In this document: positions 7,470 to 14,270 of the stretch, piece after piece
How the letters are laid out: each line of letters opens with the position of its first letter
How positions within the stretch are numbered: the stretch's first letter is position 1
Source: Selenomonadales bacterium
GTDB lineage: Bacteria > Bacillota > Negativicutes > RGIG982
Length of the DNA stretch: 16,739 bases
NCBI GenBank assembly: GCA_017390595.1
Contig: JAFPBC010000258.1
Span: 1 to 16,739 of the forward strand
Direction of reading: 5' to 3'
Made by a program: the position numbers and the translations under genes
The notes under the pieces: model-generated
Told to the model about the DNA's origin: nothing
What the model saw: only the letters and a program-made list of their open reading frames with translations
Database searches by the model: none

Positions 7470-8360
7470 ATGAAAGATTATTTGATCAAAGCGACAGTTC
7501 CAGGTGTACGAGCATTCTGCACCGTTACGACCGAATCGGTCGCCGAAGCTGTTACGCGTCACGATTGCTATCCGATCGCGGCAGCTGCACTCGGCAGAAC
7601 GATGACGGCATCACTTCTTTTGGCAGCTAACCTTAAAACAGACGAATGTATTACGATCCGCATCTGCGGTAACGGCCCGCTTGGCGAAGTCGTTGCTGAT
7701 GCAGGAGCGAATGGTATCGTTCGAGGTACAGTACGCAACCCGCATATCGACTTACCGCTCAAAAACGGTAAACTCGACGTTGGTGGCGCGATCGGTATCG
7801 GTCTTATCTCTGTAACTCGATTTACGGGCATGAAACAACCTTTCACAGGAAGCTCGCATCTTGTAACAGGTGAGATCGCAGAAGACTTGACCAACTATTT
7901 GGCTTGCTCCGAACAGACACCGTCCAGCGTAGGTCTTGGTGTACTCGTTGATCCCGACCTTAGTGTTTCGGCGGCAGGAGGATTCTTCATTCAAGCACTG
8001 CCTGAGTGTGAAGAAGAAGTTCTTGCGAAAGTAGAAGAAAACCTTGCAACGTTACCGCCTGTATCGCAGATGATCAAAGAAGGTATTACGCCCGAACAGA
8101 TGGCAGAACGCATCTTTGCAGGATTACCTGTTATCATCTACGATCCGATGAAGGTAGAATTCGGTTGTCAATGTTCTAAAGAACGCATTGAAGAAGTTCT
8201 TGTCAGCATTGGAGAAGAGGAGATCGATTCGCTTATCGCAGAAGGCAAAGCAGAAGTATGTTGTCATTTCTGTACAGAAAAATATCAATTTGATAAAGCA
8301 GAGTTGGAAGCGATCAAAGATACGATCCAACGTTCGAAAAAAGAAATGACCGAAGAATAA
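7470..8360 (+). CDS. hslO: Hsp33 redox-regulated chaperone
   Basis: Hsp33 is a cytoplasmic holdase switched on by oxidative unfolding. Under reducing conditions four cysteines hold zinc; oxidation releases it and exposes the binding surface. The 296-residue protein has all four ligands near the C-terminus: C233-x-C235 (FGCQCSKER) and C265-x2-C268 (CHFCTEKY). The N-terminal MKDYLIKATVPGVRAF is typical. I choose ATG 7470 rather than the in-frame ATG at 7440, because the latter lies inside yfcE upstream of the AGGAGG (7452-7457) and would add an unrelated tail. The spacing of 12 bases to 7470 is long, so translation may depend on coupling with yfcE, whose stop (7451-7453) overlaps the binding site. 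It is the last gene before the terminator. Confidence 0.96.
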   Translation: MKDYLIKATVPGVRAFCTVTTESVAEAVTRHDCYPIAAAALGRTMTASLLLAANLKTDECITIRICGNGPLGEVVADAGANGIVRGTVRNPHIDLPLKNGKLDVGGAIGIGLISVTRFTGMKQPFTGSSHLVTGEIAEDLTNYLACSEQTPSSVGLGVLVDPDLSVSAAGGFFIQALPECEEEVLAKVEENLATLPPVSQMIKEGITPEQMAERIFAGLPVIIYDPMKVEFGCQCSKERIEEVLVSIGEEEIDSLIAEGKAEVCCHFCTEKYQFDKAELEAIKDTIQRSKKEMTEE

Positions 8361-8398
8361 AAAAGAGTGAAGGACCATTGTGGTTCTTCACTCTTTTT
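8360..8398 (+). terminator. Intrinsic terminator of the riboflavin-yfcE-hslO unit
   Basis: An 18-bp stem (left arm 8360-8377, right arm 8381-8398, one G-T pair, 3-base loop) overlaps the last base of the hslO stop and ends in five Ts. The A-run on the left would also support termination on the opposite strand, giving backup for rpmB transcripts. Confidence 0.92.
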
Positions 8399-8411
8399 GT
8401 TGTTTTGGGAT

Positions 8412-8454
8412 AAAAAAATAAAGATCGGAGAAAACTCCGATCTTTTATTTTTTT
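8412..8454 (-). terminator. Terminator of rpmB, probably bidirectional
   Basis: AAGATCGGAG (8421-8430) pairs with CTCCGATCTT (8435-8444) around an AAAA loop. It is flanked by an A-run (8412-8418) and a T-rich run (8444-8454), so both strands end in Us. It starts about 16 bases past the rpmB stop and sits back to back with the hslO terminator. Confidence 0.9.
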
Positions 8455-8459
8455 GCTAA

Positions 8460-8651
8460 TTAGATAGCGCGCTGAACTTTGCCGGAACGCAGGCAACGAG
8501 TGCATACATTCACGCGCTTAACTTCGCCGTTAACGAGGGCACGAACTCTCTGAATGTTCGGTTTCCAAGCACGTTTCGTTTTCAAGTGAGAATGACTTAC
8601 GTTAAAGCCACTGATCATACCTTTATTACAAACTTCGCAAATATTAGCCAT
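8460..8651 (-). CDS. rpmB: 50S ribosomal protein L28 (zinc-binding form)
   Basis: L28 is a small 50S protein. The 63-residue product is full length (family about 60-78) and basic. It has two CxxC pairs, C5/C8 (ICEVC) and C50/C53 (VCTRC), as in the zinc-ribbon (C+) form. The conserved region RAWKPNIQ near 27-34 is present. The start is ATG at 8651; a GTG at 8660 in the same frame lies in the ribosome binding site (AAAGGGGGTGG on the minus strand) and would add three residues. The gene is alone on its strand here, with its own promoter and terminator. Confidence 0.98.
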   Translation of the reverse strand: MANICEVCNKGMISGFNVSHSHLKTKRAWKPNIQRVRALVNGEVKRVNVCTRCLRSGKVQRAI

Positions 8652-8702
8652 TAATTCCACCCCCTTTAGCGAAGGAAAGTTTCTTGATACATAACAGAAT
8701 TT

Positions 8703-8731
8703 ATTTTACCACACAAAAATAAGACTTGCAA
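8703..8731 (-). promoter_or_regulatory. Sigma-A-type promoter of rpmB
   Basis: On the minus strand TTGCAA (8731-8726), a 17-base spacer and TAAAAT (8708-8703) lie about 50 bases upstream of the rpmB start. Both boxes are near consensus and the spacing is ideal. Confidence 0.8.
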
Positions 8732-8794
8732 GAGAAAAACCAAAATAATTTTAAAAAATTTATAGGATTTTTTTGAGACGAAAAAAGGATTTTT

Positions 8795-8823
8795 TTACCG
8801 TATGATGAAGTGATTTGTATGAT
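8795..8823 (+). promoter_or_regulatory. Possible recG promoter, very close to the start codon
   Basis: TATGAT (8818-8823) is a good -10 box and TTACCG (8795-8800), 17 bases upstream, a weak -35. Transcription would start near 8830, only a few bases before the GTG codons of recG, so the message could be leaderless or nearly so. An identical TATGAT at 8801-8806 has no matching -35. Confidence 0.45.
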
Positions 8824-8831
8824 AAAAAAGT

Positions 8832-10904
8832 GTGGTGCAAAACGTGAATAGGAAAGAAAGTATCCAATTATCGTCAAGTGTTCAAAAACTAAAAGGCATT
8901 GGCCCTGCCAAGGCAAAAGGGCTGGCAAGTTTAGGCCTTTTTACATTACAAGATATCGTTCAATATTATCCGAAGAGATACGAAGATCGCAGCTCGTATC
9001 AAACGATAGCGGAGCTTGTGAATGATGAGATAGCATTGGTATGTGGTCGCATCCTGCGTGTCGATGAGATCAGACCTCGCGGACGGATGTGTATTACCAA
9101 AGCCTATATGAGCGATGGAACGGGAGAAGTTGTATTGACGTGGTTCAACCAACGGTATCTCAAGGGAAAGTTACCGATCGGACAGCGTATCATTGCCAGC
9201 GGTAAGGTCAAACGAACAGGCAGACGTGTTGAGCTTCACCGAGTATCGTTCGAGGCGATAGAAGAAGGTGCACCTGTAAAAGGCGAGATCATGCCTATCT
9301 ATGGCGGCTCTGAGTCTATTACACAAAAAGTCCTGCGCGATATTGTCCGCCAAGCACTTGCATATATAGACGATACCGATGTCATCCCGCCCGCCATTCG
9401 TATGGCAGAAGGATTTATCCCGCAACGAGAAGCGATCAAGCAGATACATTTTCCGAGCAATATAAACGTTCTTCAAAAAGCACGCAATAGGCTGGCATTC
9501 GAAGAATTGTATTTGATCCAATGCGGATTGCTTCTTTTGAAACAGCAGACAAAAAGTCAAAAACACGGCATAAAACACGGACCGAACGGCACACTTGTTA
9601 AAGCTCTTTTGGATGCTCTTCCGTTTACACTCACCAACGATCAGATAGCTTCTTTCAAAGATATCCAATATGATATGGAAGACCGTATACCGATGCAAAG
9701 GCTGTTACAAGGTGATGTCGGATCGGGTAAAACGATCATAGCCGCGCTGGCACTTGCCAAGACGATAGAAAACGGCTATCAAGGTGTTATGATGGCACCG
9801 ACCGAGATACTTGCCCAGCAGCATTATCAAACCATGACGGAATTGTTTGCTCCGCACGGTGTGAGAGTTGCTATGTTGAGCGGTAAAGTAGCTGTAAAAA
9901 AACGTCGCGAGATATTAGAAGAACTCGCCAACGGAAACATCGACCTGCTTGTCGGAACACACGCACTGATTCAACCGACAGTAGCATTTGATGCTCTTGG
10001 GCTTGTGATCACTGACGAGCAGCATCGATTCGGTGTACATCAACGTGCTATGTTGCAAGAAAAAAGCGATTGGATGCCTGATGTACTTGTTATGACAGCG
10101 ACACCTATTCCACGAACCATGGCACTTACGATATATGGCGACCTTGATGTATCGCAGATCAAAGAGCTTCCACCCGGACGAAAACCGATTCGGACATTCG
10201 TACGTGGTGAGGAAAGCCGTGCCAAGATATATGATTTTATCATCAAACAGATACAAGAAGGAAGACAAGCCTACATCGTGTGTCCGCTGATCGAAGAGTC
10301 CGAAAAGATAGATGTACAGTCTGCAACTGCATTATATGAAGAGCTGGTGAGTGGTATCTTCTCAAATATTCCTTGCGGACTTCTTCATGGCAGAATGAAA
10401 AGCGATGAGAAAGATGCTGTCATGCAAGAATTCGTAAGTGGTAAGTTATCTGTTTTGATTGCGACGACTGTAATCGAAGTAGGTATCAACGTTCCGAATG
10501 CAACGATCATGGTCGTAGAGGGGGCAGAGCGATTCGGGCTGTCGCAGCTTCATCAGCTTCGCGGACGTATCGGGAGAGGCAGTCATCAATCGTATTGCGT
10601 ACTCGTTAGTAAAAGCAGATCAGACGATGCTTTAGAACGTTTGAGAGCGATGGAGAGAACGACAGATGGGTTTGAATTGGCAGAGATAGACCTGGAATTA
10701 CGTGGTTCGGGACAACTGTTCGGAACGCGCCAACATGGACTTCCAGACCTCAAGATCGCAAATATCTTCCGAGATGTCGCCCTTCTTATCAAGGCACGTG
10801 AATATGCACAGATAGCTGTAAAAGAGCCGCAAAACCATCAACCTGTATATCATGCTTTGCAAGAACGATATGGTTCTGCATTTGAACGTATCACCAATAA
10901 TTAG
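8832..10904 (+). CDS. recG: ATP-dependent DNA helicase RecG
   Basis: RecG is a superfamily 2 branch-migration helicase that remodels stalled forks and Holliday junctions. The 690 residues match the usual length. An N-terminal HhH-like segment (KLKGIGPAKAKGL) and OB-type wedge precede the motor. The motor has Walker A GDVGSGKT (294-301), DEQHRFGVHQR (395-405), TATPIPRT (422-429), ATTVIEVGINVPNA (544-557) and the QLRGRIGRG helicase motif VI (575-583). The start is uncertain: in-frame GTGs at 8832, 8835 and 8844 all lack a strong ribosome binding site; 8844 has GGTG six bases upstream. It stands alone after the divergent rpmB and meets the minus-strand HipA-like gene with overlapping stop codons. 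Confidence 0.97.
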   Translation: MVQNVNRKESIQLSSSVQKLKGIGPAKAKGLASLGLFTLQDIVQYYPKRYEDRSSYQTIAELVNDEIALVCGRILRVDEIRPRGRMCITKAYMSDGTGEVVLTWFNQRYLKGKLPIGQRIIASGKVKRTGRRVELHRVSFEAIEEGAPVKGEIMPIYGGSESITQKVLRDIVRQALAYIDDTDVIPPAIRMAEGFIPQREAIKQIHFPSNINVLQKARNRLAFEELYLIQCGLLLLKQQTKSQKHGIKHGPNGTLVKALLDALPFTLTNDQIASFKDIQYDMEDRIPMQRLLQGDVGSGKTIIAALALAKTIENGYQGVMMAPTEILAQQHYQTMTELFAPHGVRVAMLSGKVAVKKRREILEELANGNIDLLVGTHALIQPTVAFDALGLVITDEQHRFGVHQRAMLQEKSDWMPDVLVMTATPIPRTMALTIYGDLDVSQIKELPPGRKPIRTFVRGEESRAKIYDFIIKQIQEGRQAYIVCPLIEESEKIDVQSATALYEELVSGIFSNIPCGLLHGRMKSDEKDAVMQEFVSGKLSVLIATTVIEVGINVPNATIMVVEGAERFGLSQLHQLRGRIGRGSHQSYCVLVSKSRSDDALERLRAMERTTDGFELAEIDLELRGSGQLFGTRQHGLPDLKIANIFRDVALLIKAREYAQIAVKEPQNHQPVYHALQERYGSAFERITNN

Positions 10905-11707
10905 TCTGAAAGATAGGGGGAATAATACCCTCCGTGTGCTATCGGGATATGGGCACATATTTTACGATAGATATCATAGACCAGATCAAAACGTGTTTTG
11001 ATAAAACGAAAAAGAGCTTTTCTCTCCGTTGCATCCGGAATCCATTCGCGTGGGATAGCGCGTAATATATCTTTGATAATATCGGTATCGATCTCACTGA
11101 TTGCAGATATATATGGCAAAAAATCATTTGCGTATATCCAATCTGAGAAGAATACCCCATACCAATTCTGATCATATATGCGGATACGATACTCCCAATC
11201 GTGCAAAGAATACGCCGTCCATCTACCACTTCTGAATAAATGCGAATGATCGATACCGTAGAGTTTATATGTATCGGTATCTGTCGGGGATAGGATCATA
11301 TTTTTCCTATTGTGGGCACGGTCGGCATTATGAAATAAGTGATCGAACAATATCATACCGGCAATTTCATTACGATTGCGAATGAGAGAAAGTGAATCAT
11401 TCGTAACATATTTTACATCTTCCAAATATCGTGAAGCGAAATGAATACCGACGCCGATGCCCGCATCTGTAAGGTAGGGGTGTTGATCAAACCATTCTTG
11501 CGTAATATAAAAGTAATCACTTCTTGGAAACGGTAACCCAAGCATACGACCGAAGAGAGAGGCGATATACTCGTTTGCAAGCACCTTTCCGCCCAAAGGG
11601 TTCGTCATCGTTTTTACAATATATACATATCCGTCATCAGCACGAAAAAAAAGAGGGGAAGTTGCCCCAACGCCGACTTCCCCCAGATACTCTTTCGCGA
11701 GTAACAT
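10901..11707 (-). CDS. HipA-like kinase-fold protein
   Basis: The 268-residue product resembles stand-alone HipA-like kinase domains (the 'HipA_2' type), not full toxin HipA. Visible kinase features are a Gly-rich stretch GEVGVGATSPLF (9-20), a likely ATP lysine K32 (YIVKTM), a catalytic segment D122-x4-N127-A-D129-R130-x5-N136 and the metal aspartate D153 (GIDHSHLF). The rest is a helical C-lobe. All expected catalytic residues are present, so kinase activity is plausible; the substrate is unknown. Full HipA carries an N-subdomain 1 and pairs with a HipB repressor; neither is present here. ATG 11707 has AAAGGAG eight bases upstream. It is the second gene of a minus-strand pair, 28 bases after the 189-residue gene, and its stop overlaps that of recG. 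I am confident of the fold, not of a toxin role. Confidence 0.75.
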   Translation of the reverse strand: MLLAKEYLGEVGVGATSPLFFRADDGYVYIVKTMTNPLGGKVLANEYIASLFGRMLGLPFPRSDYFYITQEWFDQHPYLTDAGIGVGIHFASRYLEDVKYVTNDSLSLIRNRNEIAGMILFDHLFHNADRAHNRKNMILSPTDTDTYKLYGIDHSHLFRSGRWTAYSLHDWEYRIRIYDQNWYGVFFSDWIYANDFLPYISAISEIDTDIIKDILRAIPREWIPDATERKALFRFIKTRFDLVYDIYRKICAHIPIAHGGYYSPYLSD

Positions 11708-11735
11708 AATATGATCTCCTTTATATAGCTTAGCA

Positions 11736-12305
11736 CTATTCTAACAAACTGCTGCCGACCGCGGTTATCGTCTTGAGATTGACGACGACAGAACGGATCG
11801 TAGCTTCCGTGATCGGATCACATGCTCCCGGTAAGAAGATATCGTCTACTGTAATGATAGCGAGATCATCGCACATACTGCTTAAAATACCGTTTACCGT
11901 AAATCCTCCGAGTATCGTAAGACTGATACTGTCACCGACCATGCGTTTCATCAAACAGATCAGACTGTCTGCTTCACCACGCAAGATATTGGAATTTGCA
12001 ACCGCAGTACAAGACGATATCAGCGGATCGGCAACGATACCTGTACCTTTGGCTGCGACAGTCCAAAGATCAACACGAAGGAAAGAAGTCGTCGTTCTTG
12101 CGCCACCCGGCGTCAGTATTTCGACTGCTGTTGAATCTGACAGTACAGCAGGAGATAAGATGGCAATACGATTATCATGGATCGCCTGCAAGTTACCAAA
12201 ATAAACAAATCCGTTAATACCGAATAACACGATATCGCTGTTAAGCTCTCGCTGCAATTCTTTTACAAGACATTCATTTCTGAAATCGGACCAAAAACAT
12301 CCCAT
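11736..12305 (-). CDS. Uncharacterised 189-residue protein with internal duplication
   Basis: I do not recognise a characterised family. The protein has no signal peptide, membrane helix or cysteine cluster. It contains two similar beta-rich halves: residues 13-50 and 115-152 align without gaps with about 10 identities in 38, including the shared pattern I-x-L-x4-GF-x3-G-x-L-x4-D. Each is followed by a second strand-rich stretch ending VDLWTVAAKG or VNLKTITAVG. The strand, glycine and aspartate spacing recalls small Sm-like barrels, but that is inference. ATG 12305 has a full AGGAGG (12313-12318) seven bases upstream, an unusually strong site that supports real, high expression. It leads the operon with the HipA-like gene. 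Confidence 0.75.
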   Translation of the reverse strand: MGCFWSDFRNECLVKELQRELNSDIVLFGINGFVYFGNLQAIHDNRIAILSPAVLSDSTAVEILTPGGARTTTSFLRVDLWTVAAKGTGIVADPLISSCTAVANSNILRGEADSLICLMKRMVGDSISLTILGGFTVNGILSSMCDDLAIITVDDIFLPGACDPITEATIRSVVVNLKTITAVGSSLLE

Positions 12306-12364
12306 TTTAATTCCTCCTCAAAATTCTTTCTATAACAATATCAATGTATGAGGAAAAAATGGAA

Positions 12365-12381
12365 TTGTATACATTATACAA
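12365..12381. repeat. 17-bp perfect palindrome, operator candidate
   Basis: TTGTATA-CAT-TATACAA is a perfect inverted repeat of 7 bp with a 3-base centre. It contains the minus-strand -10 box (12378-12373) and reaches the predicted transcript start of the 189-residue gene. The shape is typical of a dimeric repressor site. The regulator is unknown and none is encoded nearby. Confidence 0.55.
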
Positions 12382-12402
12382 AAAAATATTGAAAAATCAT
12401 AA
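12373..12402 (-). promoter_or_regulatory. Putative promoter of the minus-strand two-gene operon
   Basis: A consensus TATAAT lies at 12378-12373 on the minus strand, with only a weak -35 (TTATGA, 12402-12397, 18-base spacing). Transcription would start near 12366 and give a leader of about 60 bases before ATG 12305. The weak -35 with a palindrome over the -10 suggests regulation. Confidence 0.5.
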
Positions 12403-12506
12403 GTGGCATGCTATTATTCTAACGAAGAAATACAATTATTGCTTGATTATTATAAGATAGCTTTTAATTATAGAAGGAAATATTCGCGATAAAAGTCGAA
12501 AATGGC

Positions 12507-12534
12507 TTGTATCTAATAGATATTGATGTACAAT
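12507..12534 (+). promoter_or_regulatory. Putative promoter of the hydrogenase operon
   Basis: TTGTAT (12507-12512), a 16-base spacer and TACAAT (12529-12534) lie 37 bases before the hydS start. An inverted repeat TATCT-AAT-AGATA (12510-12522) fills the region between the boxes and could bind a regulator. The -10 matches consensus well, the -35 only in its first three bases. The rest of 12382-12571 shows no gene or strong hairpin. Confidence 0.5.
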
Positions 12535-12571
12535 TACATTAAGAGAAAAATTTATAGGTGGGGAATGGAAT

Positions 12572-14269
12572 ATGAAAATTATCAACACCAGAAAGGTAAA
12601 TTGTAAAGATTGCTATCGTTGTGTTCGCACTTGCCCTGTTAAAGCGATCGGTATTACCAATGGACATGCTCAAGTTATGGATGATCGCTGTATTCTTTGC
12701 GGAAAATGCGTTATTGAGTGTCCGCAGCATGCGAAAAAAATCGTGACCCATATCCCAAGAATAGAAGAAGCGATCAACCAAGGAAAACGAGTCGTTTTGA
12801 GTATCGGTTCGTCGTTCTGGGGATTGTTCCCGAACTATACGCAGTCGCAGATCATTTCTGCACTTAAGAAGATGGGCTTCAGTCATGTTGAAGAGGTAGC
12901 GATCGGTGCAGAAGCCGTTTCGCTTGCATATCGTGAGCTGATGAAAAACGATCCGCAAAAGACAGTCATATCGTCGAATTGTCCTGTTGTAGTCAATACT
13001 ATCAAAAAATATTATCCGAGCCTTGTAGAATATCTTGCGCCGATCGTATCGCCAATGATGGCACACGGTTCGCTTATAAAACAAAAATACGGCCAAGACA
13101 CGTTTACGGTATTTGCGGGATCTTGTTTGGCAAAATTCGACGAAGATACCGAGCATCATTATATTGATGCTGTTTTGACATTCGTACAGCTTCGTCAATG
13201 GCTCAATCAGACATATAAAGGTGTTTTACCCGAACCGACAGAAGAATATATTCCGCCCGTAATAGGTAATGCTCGATTCTTCCCGCTTGCAGGTGGTATT
13301 TTAAAATCGTTTATGGACTTCGATATTCTTGACTCCGAGATCATTACGGTAGACGGTATCGAAAACTGCCATGAAGTATTCCGTTCTCTCAAAAAAGGAG
13401 AGATCGCGCCGCGTTTCGTTGAGGCATTCTCGTGTCGTGGCGGTTGCATCGGAGGGCCGTTCGGCGGCAGTGGTATACCGATCCCTGTACGTCGTATGAG
13501 AGCGATCAAATTTGGTAATTCGCTTGATGCTAAGAGAACGATCGAGGTACCGGAAGGATTGGATCTTCATTTGGACCATCAACCGACACCGCTCCAAAGT
13601 CTGATCCCTTCTGAAGAAGAGATACAAAAAGTTCTTCACAAAACAGGTAAGTTTACGAAAGCAGATGAAAAGAACTGTGGTTCGTGCGGTTATAGCACAT
13701 GCCGCGAAAAAGCCGTCGCAGTCCTCCGTGGCTTGGCGGAAATAGATATGTGTTTGCCGTATATGCGTTCTAAAGCAGAGTCGTTTGCAAATCTTATTGT
13801 AGAAAACTCTGTCGACGGTATCCTTGTTGTCGACAATCTTATGACGATCCAAGAAGTCAATCCTGCATTCAAACAGATGTTCGGATTGGAAAAGATCATC
13901 GAAAAAGGCATGAGCTTGACAGAATTCGTCAGCTGCGTAGACTATGTTCAAGTTGCGACATTCGGTAATAAAGTCGTACAAAAACGCATCGACTATCCCG
14001 ACTACGGTCTTATTACCGATCAGATGATCGTACCGCTTCCCGAGCATGGTTTAGTACTCATCGTTATCTCCAATGTCACGGAAGAACAACGTCGTACGGA
14101 AGCAATGAAAAAAATGAAAGATGAAACGATCGAAAAAGCAAACGAGATCATTAATCGTCAAATGAAAGTTGCGCAAGAGATCGCCGGTCTTTTAGGGGAA
14201 ACGACTGCCGAAACAAAATCTGCTCTCTTAGAAATGATGTACGTTCTTAAAGGCGGGGAGGAGAAATAA
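12572..14269 (+). CDS. hydS: Putative sensory [FeFe]-hydrogenase with PAS domain (HydS-like, group C)
   Basis: The 565 residues combine a hydrogenase core with a signalling tail. Domains in order: a two-cluster ferredoxin (C11, C14, C17, C21 and C40, C43, C46, C50); the H-cluster domain (about 75-310); a four-cysteine motif C369-x2-C372-x4-C377-x16-C394; a PAS domain (about 403-505, ENSVDGILVVDN); and a likely coiled coil to about 550. The H-cluster motifs keep the ligand cysteines but are altered elsewhere: SSNCP (134-138) for TSCCP, GSC (183-185) for MPC, and EAFSCRGGC (284-292). This fits group C hydrogenases, thought to sense H2 rather than turn it over. The start has AGGTGGGG (12556-12563) eight bases upstream. 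The phosphatase gene begins one base after the stop, which supports a joint pathway. A catalytic role is not excluded. Confidence 0.88.
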   Translation: MKIINTRKVNCKDCYRCVRTCPVKAIGITNGHAQVMDDRCILCGKCVIECPQHAKKIVTHIPRIEEAINQGKRVVLSIGSSFWGLFPNYTQSQIISALKKMGFSHVEEVAIGAEAVSLAYRELMKNDPQKTVISSNCPVVVNTIKKYYPSLVEYLAPIVSPMMAHGSLIKQKYGQDTFTVFAGSCLAKFDEDTEHHYIDAVLTFVQLRQWLNQTYKGVLPEPTEEYIPPVIGNARFFPLAGGILKSFMDFDILDSEIITVDGIENCHEVFRSLKKGEIAPRFVEAFSCRGGCIGGPFGGSGIPIPVRRMRAIKFGNSLDAKRTIEVPEGLDLHLDHQPTPLQSLIPSEEEIQKVLHKTGKFTKADEKNCGSCGYSTCREKAVAVLRGLAEIDMCLPYMRSKAESFANLIVENSVDGILVVDNLMTIQEVNPAFKQMFGLEKIIEKGMSLTEFVSCVDYVQVATFGNKVVQKRIDYPDYGLITDQMIVPLPEHGLVLIVISNVTEEQRRTEAMKKMKDETIEKANEIINRQMKVAQEIAGLLGETTAETKSALLEMMYVLKGGEEK

Positions 14270-14270
14270 T

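Noticed and set aside
10908..10932. GC-rich AGGGGGAATAATACCCT hairpin at the recG / HipA-like junction
   Set aside because: The stem is about four base pairs with no following T-run on either strand, so it is not a convincing terminator.
11773..12204. A 143-codon plus-strand open frame opposite the 189-residue gene
   Set aside because: The minus frame has a full ribosome binding site and a coherent internal duplication; the plus frame has neither.
10901..12305. Classic HipBA toxin-antitoxin module
   Set aside because: The kinase is a short HipA-like domain without the usual N-terminal subdomain and the partner has no helix-turn-helix; the label would overstate the evidence.
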